Shown: positions 35,256 to 43,672 of the stretch, piece after piece
Position numbering within the stretch: position 1 is the stretch's first letter
How the letters are laid out: every line of letters starts with the position of its first letter
DNA from: Bog-473 sp963843365
GTDB lineage: Bacteria > Actinomycetota > Acidimicrobiia > Acidimicrobiales > RAAP-2
Assembly: GCA_963843365.1 (NCBI GenBank)
Contig: CAWJKG010000002.1
Location: forward strand, 868,001 to 932,000
Reading direction: 5' to 3'
Length of the DNA stretch: 64,000 nt
Position numbers and translations under genes: made by a program
The notes under the pieces: model-generated
Told to the model about the DNA's origin: nothing
What the model saw: the letters and a program-made list of their open reading frames with translations, nothing else
Databases searched by the model: none

Positions 35256-36166
35256 CGCCGGCGATCACCACCAATGGCCTGACACGGAGCTTTGGGCACC
35301 ACGTCGCCGTCGACCACGTCGATTTCGATATCGCGAGCGGCGAAATGTTTGGTTTGGTCGGCCCGAATGGAGCCGGCAAGACGACACTCATCCGGATGCT
35401 CTGCGGCATCTTGGAGCCCAGCGGCGGCTCGGCCTGCGTTCTCGGCCACGATCTCACCACGGAGACGGCGCAGATCCGTCCGCTCATCGGCTACATGTCA
35501 CAAGCCTTCTCGCTGTATCAGTCTCTGACGGTCGCGGAGAACCTGCAGTTCTACGGGAACCTCTACGGCCACGTCCCTGCTGGTCGCCAACAGGACGTGT
35601 GCCACCTCGTCGGGCTCGACGATTCTGATCTATCCCGTCAGATCACCGACCTGCCGACCGGCGTGCGCCAGCGGGCCGCGCTCGCCGCCGCCGTCCTCCA
35701 CAGCCCGAAGCTGCTGTTTCTCGACGAACCCACGAGCGGCGTCGACCCAGTGGGACGTCGCGACTTTTGGGCCCTTATCCGCGGACTGGCGGCCCAGGGA
35801 ACGACCGTGATCGTGACGACGCACGTCATGGCTGAGGCGGAGCGCTGTGATCGCGTGGCACTGATGCTCGACGGTCGGGCTTTCGCAACCGGAACGCCCG
35901 CTGACCTGCGGGCAACGACGTCGTTGCAGGTTGCAGTCGTCCACGCCCAGCCGTGGCAACGTGCATACCAGCTGCTGTCCGACCGTTGGCCTGGCACCAC
36001 CCTGCGCGGTACGACGGTCCACGTGCCCATGCCGGACGACGTGGATCCCGCCGCTGCTCTGGCGGAACAGCTGCGAACGGTCGACGTCATGAGCATTGCC
36101 CTGGAGCAGCCGACTTTTGAGGACACCTTCATTTGGCTCATCCGGCGAGCCGGATTCCCCGGTTAG
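35252..36166 (+). CDS. ABC transporter ATP-binding subunit 2
   Basis: A 304-residue ATPase. Walker A GPNGAGKTT, Q-loop MSQAFSLYQ, Walker B KLLFLDEPTSGVD and H-loop VTTHVMAEAERCD are present. The signature motif is divergent (LPTGVRQRAAL instead of LSGGQ), as in YbhF-type ATPase halves. The C-terminal 80 residues form an extra domain. GTG 35252 overlaps the stop of subunit 1. With subunit 1 lacking the H-loop His and this one lacking LSGG, the pair looks like a heterodimer with one working composite site (inferred). Confidence 0.88.
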   Translation: MTPAITTNGLTRSFGHHVAVDHVDFDIASGEMFGLVGPNGAGKTTLIRMLCGILEPSGGSACVLGHDLTTETAQIRPLIGYMSQAFSLYQSLTVAENLQFYGNLYGHVPAGRQQDVCHLVGLDDSDLSRQITDLPTGVRQRAALAAAVLHSPKLLFLDEPTSGVDPVGRRDFWALIRGLAAQGTTVIVTTHVMAEAERCDRVALMLDGRAFATGTPADLRATTSLQVAVVHAQPWQRAYQLLSDRWPGTTLRGTTVHVPMPDDVDPAAALAEQLRTVDVMSIALEQPTFEDTFIWLIRRAGFPG

Positions 36167-36311
36167 GCGCTCACCGGCCACCAGGCGATCACAGATCGAA
36201 CGCCGGAACTCTCTGCCATATTGCTTGGGACTTCCGGGCTTCCAGTGGGACTCCCAACTGATCCGCAACCCGTCGGGGGACGCGTCTCCGTTATGTTCGA
36301 GTGCTACCGAT

Positions 36312-38516
36312 TCAGACCACTCGCAGCACGGCGGCCTTCGGAGAGCCCTCTATTTCGGATTGGCCGTCCTCACGTCTGTCGAGCCACTTCTCGAGGGCAT
36401 CTGCGGGCACCGGCCGGCTGTAGTGGTAGCCCTGCGCGGTTGTGCAACCCATGCGCTGCAACGACCGTACCGCGGACGCTGTCTCCACTCCCTCCGCGAC
36501 AACTCCAAGACCCAATCTCCGAGCCAGATCCACAATCGCCTGCACGACCGTCTCGGCTGTCCGGTCGATGTCCATCGCCTGGATGAATGACCGATCGATT
36601 TTGAGAACATCGGCGGGTAGAGAGGTCAGATACGACAGAGCAGAGTGACCAGTACCAAAGTCGTCTATGGCGACTTGGACACCGATGGAGCGAATTCTCG
36701 ACATGACATCGGCCGCCTGGGTCGGATTCGCCATCACCGCTGACTCCGTCACCTCCACCTCGAGTGCCTGAGGTGGAAGCCCCTTCGCCTCCAGCTCGCC
36801 CGCGATGAAGTCAACGAGATCCTCACGGTTCAGATTACGAGGCGAGAGATTCACGGCGACGCGTAGCCGCCGACCGGACCGATGCCAAATTGCGGCCTGA
36901 GCGATCGCCTGGGTTATGACGAAGCTCGTCAGCGGGTGAATCAGATCGGTCCGCTCAGCAAGCCCGATGAAGTCGTCGGGAGGGACCATTGCTCGACCGG
37001 GCGGCTGCCATCGAACCATCGTCTCAACCGAGAGGATTTTCCCGGAGGCCAGATCGATCTGGGGTTGGTAGTGGAGCAGGAGCTCACCATCTTCGATGCC
37101 GCGCCGCAATCGACCTGCCAGGGCAAGACGTTGGGCGCTGTAGTGATCGCTTTCTCTCGTGTAGAGAGCGACTCCGCTGTGATCCTCCTTCGCCGTGTAC
37201 ATCGCAACGTCGGCCTGGCGGAGCAGGTCGGTTGCGTTGACCTCAGAACTGCTGAGCACGACGCCGATGCTGGCATCAACGTCCACATCGAAGCCGGCCA
37301 CCGCAAACGGCTGTCGAATCTCGGTAAGTAAGATCTGCGCTCGTCTAAGGGCCAATCCTTCATCGACGTCGTCCCAGAAGATGGCGAACTCGTCGCCGCC
37401 GAGTCGGGCGGCCATATCGCGATGAGAGAGGTGCGGAGTCAGCCTGCGTCCGACCTCCATGAGAACTTCATCACCGCGGGCATGGCCGAGGGTGTCATTC
37501 ACCTCTTTGAAGCGGTCCAGATCGATGAAGAGGATCGCCATCCCATGAGAAGTGGAGAGTCGCTCATCGAGACGCCGGTGGAAGAGGTCACGATTTGGGA
37601 GCCCGGTCAGCGGGTCGCGAGTGGCGAGCAGGATGGCCCGATCGACCTGACGTCGCCGGTCCCTCTGAAGGAGCCAAAGCAACACCAATGGCAACAGGAA
37701 CAAGAGAGCGACGGCGGAGCCAGGGGCGGCGAATACTGCCGCGTACCCCAGCGGCAGAAGAAGCCAGTCGACCAGGTACGTAAACCCGAGTGGTCCCCTC
37801 AGGGCCCGAATCGGGAACCCGAGCCGGTAACCGTTGAGAAACCACGATGACATTGCGTCGAGGCCGATCTGTGTGGCCGCCGCTGCGAGATAGATCGGCC
37901 ATTCGCGAAATTGGGGGGTGCTGACCCCAGCGAGAGCGAACACCAATGCCGGCCCGAACGAATAGAGCGACGATGCAACAGCCATCGACGGACGATCTCG
38001 ACCAAGCGGGTCGCGCAGGCGCCGCACGAAGGATGCAAGAAGCATTCCGGCGATCACCATTACCGGTACTAAAGGTGGAGGAAGCACGAAGAGACCCACG
38101 ACAAGCACGGGGGTGGTGGGTACCGCCGAGCCGGGTCCAATCTCGAACTCTATGGACGAGGCAAGGGCTTGAGCTGCGACACAGGCGAAGAACGCCAGCA
38201 CGGGAACATGAACTGGTCGTGACACGAGAAGCCAGACCGCTAAGGCGGCCACCTCCGCTGCGGCCAACCACACGTCGGCGAACGGGTGCTGTTGGACTCT
38301 GCCGCCTCCGGCGCTGCGACCTCGCGACTCGTCGACCGCCTTGGCTTCTTGGAGGGCGCCCCTCAACTTGGACTCTAGAAGCGGCAGACCAACCGTCAGC
38401 GCATCTGCGGAGGCGCCAGAAAGTCCCTCCCGCAGTTCTGCCGGAGGGACTCCTGATGAGGGTTGCTCAGCTACCGATTTGCTAACGGGATTTGAATGGG
38501 TCGACGAAGACGTCAT
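36312..38516 (-). CDS. Membrane GGDEF-EAL bifunctional c-di-GMP protein
   Basis: A 734-residue protein. N-terminal 75 residues are polar, then about 7 membrane helices (85-300) in a MASE-like sensor. GGDEF: RDPLTGLPNRDLFHRRL start and ARLGGDEF; the inhibitory RxxD site is not kept (SHRD). EAL: the motif reads ETM (SVETMVRWQPP), but the catalytic signature VNLSPRNL, EVTESAVM, DDFGTGHSAL, LKIDRSFI and VAEGVET is otherwise complete. It may make and degrade c-di-GMP. Start ATG 38516 overlaps the end of the upstream secreted-protein gene by 35 bases, implying coupling. Confidence 0.92.
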   Translation of the reverse strand: MTSSSTHSNPVSKSVAEQPSSGVPPAELREGLSGASADALTVGLPLLESKLRGALQEAKAVDESRGRSAGGGRVQQHPFADVWLAAAEVAALAVWLLVSRPVHVPVLAFFACVAAQALASSIEFEIGPGSAVPTTPVLVVGLFVLPPPLVPVMVIAGMLLASFVRRLRDPLGRDRPSMAVASSLYSFGPALVFALAGVSTPQFREWPIYLAAAATQIGLDAMSSWFLNGYRLGFPIRALRGPLGFTYLVDWLLLPLGYAAVFAAPGSAVALLFLLPLVLLWLLQRDRRRQVDRAILLATRDPLTGLPNRDLFHRRLDERLSTSHGMAILFIDLDRFKEVNDTLGHARGDEVLMEVGRRLTPHLSHRDMAARLGGDEFAIFWDDVDEGLALRRAQILLTEIRQPFAVAGFDVDVDASIGVVLSSSEVNATDLLRQADVAMYTAKEDHSGVALYTRESDHYSAQRLALAGRLRRGIEDGELLLHYQPQIDLASGKILSVETMVRWQPPGRAMVPPDDFIGLAERTDLIHPLTSFVITQAIAQAAIWHRSGRRLRVAVNLSPRNLNREDLVDFIAGELEAKGLPPQALEVEVTESAVMANPTQAADVMSRIRSIGVQVAIDDFGTGHSALSYLTSLPADVLKIDRSFIQAMDIDRTAETVVQAIVDLARRLGLGVVAEGVETASAVRSLQRMGCTTAQGYHYSRPVPADALEKWLDRREDGQSEIEGSPKAAVLRVV

Positions 38517-39168
38517 CGATCTTCCAAGTCGCGGGTGCTCCCCTGGTGGTGAAGATCAGGGTGAGGTTCTGGGTGCCACTCCCTGACAGAAGATCAGGGA
38601 TCCCAAGGACCATGGTGGGCGACCAACCGGCGGCCACGGCATTCCCGTTCACGTCGAAGGCTGTCTGAGCGATCTGGCCCGTCTGGGGATTCTGGACCTC
38701 GGCCTCGACATGGAGAATGGACCCGTTGACCGCCTGATTGCCCACGAACAGGCGGATTGAGTCCTCATTTCGGGTCACGCACATCGTCTGAGACTGGGCC
38801 TGTGAGCCAGGAGGTATCTGGAGGCTGTGCGAACCGGCGCCGGCCACATCGAAGGTCTCATTTCCACTTACGACCGCTGCGCCACCCTGGAGAGTCCACT
38901 CCGCCGCCCCGTTCTCGAACCCTCCATTCGGAACTAGGAAGTAAGTGCCGGCGTCATTCCAGCGGACGAACGGCTCAGTGAGGGTGCGAGTCGCGCAGGG
39001 GGCGACCGAGGCTGCGCTCGTAGGCGCCGTTGTCGCCGCTGACGCCACTTCGGTGAGCCCGACACCAACGCCGGCGACCACCCCGGCGAACGTCAAAGCC
39101 AATACGGGCATACGCCAGAGGGCGACCTTCGTGGATCGACCACACGAACGAACAATGCGTCCCGACAT
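38482..39168 (-). CDS. Secreted carbohydrate-binding-like protein
   Basis: A 228-residue exported protein. Signal peptide near residues 18-44 ending about VASAATTA. The mature part is beta-rich: YFLVPNGGFENGAAEWTLQGGAAVV, then SHSLQIPPGSQAQSQTMCVTRNEDSIRLFV and PATWKIDDVFVDPF, the jelly-roll pattern of CBM4/9-like domains. Three Cys are seen. The gene ends inside the GGDEF-EAL gene's start, so the two are linked: a surface or extracellular binding protein co-expressed with a c-di-GMP enzyme. It is not assigned a specific ligand. Confidence 0.75.
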   Translation of the reverse strand: MSGRIVRSCGRSTKVALWRMPVLALTFAGVVAGVGVGLTEVASAATTAPTSAASVAPCATRTLTEPFVRWNDAGTYFLVPNGGFENGAAEWTLQGGAAVVSGNETFDVAGAGSHSLQIPPGSQAQSQTMCVTRNEDSIRLFVGNQAVNGSILHVEAEVQNPQTGQIAQTAFDVNGNAVAAGWSPTMVLGIPDLLSGSGTQNLTLIFTTRGAPATWKIDDVFVDPFKSR

Positions 39169-39622
39169 GACGACTCCGATCTCTGCACTGGACCATGCAG
39201 GGATGTCGGTTTCGCCACTAGCTCCCCATCAACCAGGCGACCAACGCGGTTGACGGATCAAGGCTTCATCCCAGGTGTGTATGTACTGGTGATAACGGCA
39301 CGCCTATTCAGCACATTGAGGGGGAAATGAACAACGAGGAACCAACTAAATGACGGGCGTGGCACTTCATTGACTGGAACCGAGCCACGCGGCAGCAGAC
39401 AACTGGCCAGCGTTCTGAGCAGCGGATCACACGATGACGTGAGGATCCAAATCGGTGGGTTTTCGTGGGATCGCCGAAACTTCGGCAATCTCCGGTCGTG
39501 TCTGAGAGAGGACACATCAACCGCATCACCAACAAGATGGCACTCCCAATTGCCCGCTCAAGGAACGATCGGTAACGCAGGTACGGACTCGGCAGGTTCG
39601 AGGTGGTCGATTGAACCCTGGC
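39169..39622. other. Non-coding stretch, no recognised gene
   Basis: About 450 bases of lower-GC sequence between the secreted-protein start and the TetR stop. It must hold the promoter for the minus-strand 38482-39168 gene. Small open frames (for example 39258-39515) have no recognisable family or good ribosome site. No tRNA, repeat or IS end was seen. Confidence 0.5.
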
Positions 39623-40261
39623 CTAGGAGGAGGAGTCTTCGGCGCTAAATGCTCCATGGCTCAGCACTTGGAGAAATGTCTCGAGCAGGTGAGCTTGAGT
39701 CGGATCGATCTGGCCGATCTCGAGGATCCCCGTCGTTCCCCAGTCCACGAGGGCGACGAGATCACCGAGGGGAATAGTCGGCTCTCTCCCGTACTCAGCG
39801 AGGATTTCGGAGAGATACGCCACGATGGCATCTCGGTACTCGTGAAATCGTGCGACGAAGCGTTCACGGACCTCTGGGTTGCGCAAGGCATAGAGCCGGA
39901 ACTCCAAGCTGAGTGCGGTCCAACCCGAGTCGTCGCCACCCACGAGGCGACGCCAGGTCTGTGCAACGTCTACGTCGTTCGCACCCGCCGGTCCCCCAAC
40001 CTGCTCGAAGAAGTCTTGGAAACCGGCCAGTTGGATCTCGACGTGTCGATCCAACACGGCAAAGAAGAGCTCTTCTTTGTTCTGGAAGTTCGAGTGGATC
40101 GCTCCCCGGGAGAATCCGGCGGCCTCGGCGATCTCCTCGAGAGAGGCTCCATGAAAGCCGCGCCGAGCAAACACCTCCCGGGCTGAGGCGATCAATGCCT
40201 CGCGCGTGAGCTGCCGGCGCCGCTCGGGCGTCCACTTCTCGACTTTGGCGTCGGTCGTCAT
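39623..40261 (-). CDS. TetR-family transcriptional regulator
   Basis: A 212-residue repressor. HTH: ASAREVFARRGFHGASLEEIAEAAGFSRGAIHSNFQNKEELF. Residue pattern and length are typical, with a C-terminal domain similar in style to the other TetR of this window. ATG 40261 faces the divergent ABC ATPase gene; the palindrome ATACGATGTCGTAT lies between them. Likely represses the exporter and itself, released by the exported compound. Confidence 0.93.
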   Translation of the reverse strand: MTTDAKVEKWTPERRRQLTREALIASAREVFARRGFHGASLEEIAEAAGFSRGAIHSNFQNKEELFFAVLDRHVEIQLAGFQDFFEQVGGPAGANDVDVAQTWRRLVGGDDSGWTALSLEFRLYALRNPEVRERFVARFHEYRDAIVAYLSEILAEYGREPTIPLGDLVALVDWGTTGILEIGQIDPTQAHLLETFLQVLSHGAFSAEDSSS

Positions 40262-40298
40262 CGGCTCTGGACAGCCATCATACGTTACTGTACGCTAC

Positions 40299-40312
40299 AT
40301 ACGATGTCGTAT
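40299..40312. promoter_or_regulatory. Putative TetR operator ATACGA-TG-TCGTAT
   Basis: Perfect 6+2+6 inverted repeat in the TetR/ABC divergent region; a partial half-site CATACG lies about 20 bases away at 40279-40284. A natural site for the adjacent TetR protein. Confidence 0.6.
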
Positions 40313-40389
40313 CTCACATACATCATAGTTTGTGGTTGAAGCCGCTGGTGCGTACGACGACATCCCTTGGGCCCGACCACCGAAGCGAC

Positions 40390-41337
40390 GTGGCGACTGA
40401 CGCAGCCCTCGAGGTGGTCGGCGTGCGAAAGTCCTACGCCGGTCACGAGGCGCTCAGCGGCGTCGATTTGGCGATCGCACCTGGGCAAGTCGTCGGACTT
40501 CTCGGGCCCAACGGTGCCGGCAAGACCACACTCCTCTCCATCGTGGCGGGACTGCTCCGTGCCGACGCGGGGCGGATTCACGTCAACGGATGGGACGTCA
40601 CCGCAGAACCACTTCGTGCTCAACGCACCATCGGCTTCGCCCCTCAGAGTACGGGTGTCTACGAACCCCTCACGGTTGAGGAAAACCTCCGATTCTTCGG
40701 CGCGCTTGGAGGTCTGAAGGGGCGGGAACTGACGCTCCGAGTTGACCGGCTCACCGACGACCTGCTTCTCGGAAACCTCCGTTCGAAGCAGTGCCAGCAC
40801 CTCTCGGGGGGAGAAAAGCGCCGGGTGCATACGGCGATCGCACTTATCGCACGACCTCCCTTGGTGCTCTTGGACGAGCCCACGGTCGGCGCAGACATCG
40901 AGACGAGAGCTGCCCTCATCGCCTTGGTCCAAAGCCTGGCCGCCGGGGGGACCGCAGTCCTCTATACAACGCATTATCTGCCAGAAGTGGAAAGCCTCCA
41001 GGCCGATGTCGTCTTGATCGACTGCGGTCGTGTGGTGGCAGAAGGCACGATCGACCACTTGGTCGCCGAGCACGGTACTGGCGAACTCGAGCTTCGCTTC
41101 ATCGGCCCCGCACCCAGAGTCGACCTGGCCGGATGCAAGACACACATCGATGGCGATCGTATTGTCGTGTCGACCTCAGAACCGGCGGCGGTAGCAGTTG
41201 CACTTCTCGATCGACTCGGCGAGGACATCCACCGACTCCAAGACGTGCGGATTCTGCGCCCGAGCCTCGAGAACGTCTTTCTCAATCTCACCGGCCGGCG
41301 GTTGCCCGACTCAGGAGGTACCGAAGATGCGGCCTAG
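40390..41337 (+). CDS. ABC transporter ATP-binding protein (drug-type)
   Basis: A 315-residue ATPase. Walker A GPNGAGKTT, Q-loop APQSTG, signature LSGGEKRR, Walker B PLVLLDEPTVGAD, H-loop YTTHYLPEVE. The C-terminal DrrA-like extension (residues 220-315) reads GELELRFIGPAP ... RPSLENVFLNLTG, typical of exporters of drugs and lipids. GTG 40390 fits the usual family start; TTG 40330 is an upstream in-frame alternative. It overlaps the permease gene start. Regulated by the divergent TetR (inferred). Confidence 0.88.
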   Translation: MATDAALEVVGVRKSYAGHEALSGVDLAIAPGQVVGLLGPNGAGKTTLLSIVAGLLRADAGRIHVNGWDVTAEPLRAQRTIGFAPQSTGVYEPLTVEENLRFFGALGGLKGRELTLRVDRLTDDLLLGNLRSKQCQHLSGGEKRRVHTAIALIARPPLVLLDEPTVGADIETRAALIALVQSLAAGGTAVLYTTHYLPEVESLQADVVLIDCGRVVAEGTIDHLVAEHGTGELELRFIGPAPRVDLAGCKTHIDGDRIVVSTSEPAAVAVALLDRLGEDIHRLQDVRILRPSLENVFLNLTGRRLPDSGGTEDAA

Positions 41338-42094
41338 TTTGACCATCGCCGTCAACGAGCTCCGAATCCTCAAACGCGATCCAGCGTGGATCGTGCTCCT
41401 TTTCGCGATTCCTTTGATCCTGGTCGGCCTGATGCGCGGCGGCGTCCAGTTCATTCTTGCGCTGACGGGCCACCCCAACGCATCGGGGGCTGAGTTCAGC
41501 GTGCCCGCCCAAGCCGTCACCTTTGTCTTCTATCTCCCCGGACTCATCGGTATCTCGTTTCTTCGAGAGCACGGCTGGGCGACATGGGGCCGCCTGCGGG
41601 CATCTGGCGTCCCTGGTCCGCAGATTTTCATCGGAAAGGTGCTCCCCGTTGCGATTCTGGGGTTCTGCCAGATGGCGGTCGTGTTCGGCGTCGGAGACGC
41701 CGCCTTTGGGCTTCGTATCACCGGATCCGTTCTGGGTGTCGCGTTGGTTGCCCTCGTCTTGGTCATCACTGTCATTGCGATGGGTTTGGCAATCACCGTC
41801 ATGGTGCGAACCATGCAGCAACTCAACGCCGTGGCCAACATCGTTCCAGTCGCCCTCGGGGCACTCGGTGGTGCGCTCATGCCACTGGTGACACTGCCGA
41901 CGTGGGTGCACCACGTCGCACCGGCTACTCCGCAGTACTGGGCCATGCGAGGATTCGATGGGCTCATCCTCGACGGGGACGGCTTACAGTCAGCGGTGCT
42001 TCCGGTGATCGTGCTCTTGGCCTTTGCCGCGGTCTTCAGCGTTGTGGCGGTTGTTGGACTGAGTGCTACCGAGAGACGGCTTGCCTTTGCGTAA
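41327..42094 (+). CDS. ABC-2 type permease
   Basis: A 255-residue permease with about six helices: AWIVLLFAIPLILVGLM near residue 20, then LPGLIGISFLR, a long middle pair, and a C-terminal helix ending near 250. WGRLRASGVPGPQIFIGKVLP is the conserved ABC-2 cytoplasmic loop. ATG 41327 is 8 bases after a strong AGGAGG site and overlaps the ATPase stop, so both are translated together. Together they form a DrrAB-like exporter of unknown substrate. Confidence 0.9.
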   Translation: MRPSLTIAVNELRILKRDPAWIVLLFAIPLILVGLMRGGVQFILALTGHPNASGAEFSVPAQAVTFVFYLPGLIGISFLREHGWATWGRLRASGVPGPQIFIGKVLPVAILGFCQMAVVFGVGDAAFGLRITGSVLGVALVALVLVITVIAMGLAITVMVRTMQQLNAVANIVPVALGALGGALMPLVTLPTWVHHVAPATPQYWAMRGFDGLILDGDGLQSAVLPVIVLLAFAAVFSVVAVVGLSATERRLAFA

Positions 42095-42206
42095 TACCTC
42101 GCAGTGACCGTTTCGCCAATGCCGGAAGGACATTTCTCCGACTCCTGGTAGCTCACGGCCCAACTCTTACAACGCTGGCTCGCCATTAGGGGTCAATGGC
42201 ACTTTG

Positions 42207-42279
42207 CAGCCCCAACGGGATTCGAACCCGTGTCGCCACCTTGAGAGGGTGGTGTCCTAGGCCTCTAGACGATGGGGCC
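42207..42279 (-). tRNA. tRNA-Glu (CTC)
   Basis: Cloverleaf reads GGCCCCA at the 5' end and TGGGGCT plus G at the 3' end, anticodon loop CTCTCAA (anticodon CTC) with stem CCACC/GGTGG, and T-loop TTCGAAT. The first pair is a G-T wobble. No CCA is encoded. It lies 38 bases from the tRNA-Gln gene on the same strand. Confidence 0.93.
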
Positions 42280-42317
42280 GGGCGGTGGTCTCCGTGACAC
42301 ATACGGAGCCGCCGGTG

Positions 42318-42389
42318 CTCGGGGGGAAGGACTCGAACCCTCAATAACTGGACCAGAACCAGTCGTGTTGCCGATTACACCACCCCCGA
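42318..42389 (-). tRNA. tRNA-Gln (CTG)
   Basis: TCGGGGG pairs with CCCCCGA; D-arm GTGT/ACAC; anticodon stem ACTGG/CCAGT with loop TTCTGGT (anticodon CTG); T-loop TTCGAGT. No CCA encoded. Upstream of tRNA-Glu on the same strand and likely co-transcribed. Confidence 0.93.
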
Positions 42390-42537
42390 ATGGGTGGGCA
42401 GTCAGATTAGCCGAGCGGCCTGCGGCGGAGATTCTCCCTGCGGAAGCCCCGGGGACTCGCTTTGTATCCCTTCGACCCCGGTGGAAAGATGCTGCGCCCG
42501 GGGTTCCCCCGGCTGAACCGGGTCGGAGGTCCTCGAC

Positions 42538-43032
42538 ATGCAGCGCTGGTGGTGGGTAGCGGGAGTCGCCCTGGCAGGGGTGGTGGCGGCCTCCGTGCTG
42601 CCTGCGCTGCCGGCCCAGGCGGGCACGCCGGGCATCGTCGTCAGGGTCGTTCCCGACCAGGGCCTCAAGGCGGGCCAGACGGTGACGGTCAGCGGGCACG
42701 GGCTCGCCAAGTCCTCCGGCGGGAAGCCCCAGACCTGGTTCCTGACCGAGTGCACCGCCGCCGTCCGGGGCCACCTCAATCCGGACACCGACACACCCCA
42801 CTGCGACATCTCGAAGGCGCAAGCCCTCCGGGTGAACTCCAAGGGGACGTTCAGCGCCCGCTACCAGCTCACGACGGGCATCATCGGTGACGGCTATTGC
42901 GGGACGCCGGGGCACGCCACCTGCGTCATCGGCGTCGGGACCGCCCAGGGGATGGGCACCGTGATCCGCATCAGCTTCAAGACTCCACCCGCCCCCGAGC
43001 CGGGCAGCGTCTCGTCCACGACCTCCGGCTGA
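42538..43032 (+). CDS. Secreted neocarzinostatin-like (Ig-fold) protein
   Basis: A 164-residue exported protein with signal peptide (residues 1-28, WWVAGVALAGVVAASVLPALPAQA). The mature part fits the neocarzinostatin/macromomycin apoprotein pattern: VVRVVPDQGLKAGQTVTVSGHGLAKS, FLTECT, HCDISKAQALRVNSKGTFSARYQL, GYCGTPGHATCVIGVGTAQGMGTVIRISF, with four Cys for two disulfides. Classic members carry enediyne chromophores, but many actinobacterial homologues lie outside any antibiotic cluster, as here. It has no adjacent biosynthetic genes. ATG 42538 follows GGAGG. Confidence 0.82.
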   Translation: MQRWWWVAGVALAGVVAASVLPALPAQAGTPGIVVRVVPDQGLKAGQTVTVSGHGLAKSSGGKPQTWFLTECTAAVRGHLNPDTDTPHCDISKAQALRVNSKGTFSARYQLTTGIIGDGYCGTPGHATCVIGVGTAQGMGTVIRISFKTPPAPEPGSVSSTTSG

Positions 43033-43048
43033 AAGGGCCAGTCCCGAC

Positions 43049-43672
43049 TCACGCGTTGTGTAGCCACTCGAGGTGGTTGTACCCGATGATCCGGCCGAAC
43101 CCGACCCCCAGCGCCTCCTTCAAGAAGTACGGCACCGTCGACCAGCCCGTGATGGGCGAGGTCTGGGTGGGCGTGGGTGACGGCTGCAGCGAGAGGTCCG
43201 AGGCGATGGCCATGGACCTGTCTTCGTGGAAGGGGTCGGTGGTCACCAGCACCACCCGGCCGTGGTGGGCCAGCAGCGACGCCTGCGCGTCCTGAATGTT
43301 CTGATAGCTGTCGTTGCCCCCCGCTTCCAGAATGGCCGACTTCGGCACACTCTTCTCCATCTCGAGGTACTCGGCGCCCGACTGCGACTCCGTGCACTTG
43401 TCGCCCGGCTGCTTGCCTCCCGTGAGCATGATCAACGGGGCGTAGCCCTGGTGGTAGAGGATCGCCGCCTGGTCCAGCCGCGCCTGCAGGTCCAACGTCG
43501 GGACGCAGTCGTCCTGCGCCGCCCCCATCACCAGAATGGCGCCGGCCGCGTGCGGGTCGTACTGGCGCGACGTCAGCCACACTTGCACCAACGTGACGCC
43601 GAAGTAGAGGACGATCACCGCCAGGACGAGGATCACGATGCGCAACGCCCAGCGCAGCGGTGCCAGCAGCAT
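43049..43672 (-). CDS. DUF218 (SanA/YdcF-like) membrane protein
   Basis: A 207-residue protein. TM helix near 8-30 (WALRIVILVLAVIVLYFGVTLVQVWL). The DUF218 core follows: GAILVMGAAQ, DLQARLDQAAILYHQGYAPLIMLTGGK, AEYLEMEKSVPKSAILEAGGNDSYQNIQDA and VLVTTDPFHEDRSMAIA. ATG 43672 overlaps the gltX stop (TGATG). Family roles (envelope barrier, vancomycin sensitivity) are described, but the reaction is unknown. Confidence 0.88.
   Translation of the reverse strand: MLLAPLRWALRIVILVLAVIVLYFGVTLVQVWLTSRQYDPHAAGAILVMGAAQDDCVPTLDLQARLDQAAILYHQGYAPLIMLTGGKQPGDKCTESQSGAEYLEMEKSVPKSAILEAGGNDSYQNIQDAQASLLAHHGRVVLVTTDPFHEDRSMAIASDLSLQPSPTPTQTSPITGWSTVPYFLKEALGVGFGRIIGYNHLEWLHNA

Noticed and set aside
39258..39535. 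Small overlapping minus-strand open frames in the non-coding stretch
   Set aside because: No ribosome site, no recognisable family and mutual overlap.
42207..42389. tRNA genes as a possible integration site of an island
   Set aside because: No integrase and no copy of the tRNA 3' end was noticed on the left side of the window.
42538..43032. Enediyne antibiotic cluster
   Set aside because: Only the apoprotein-like gene is present; no polyketide synthase or tailoring genes nearby.
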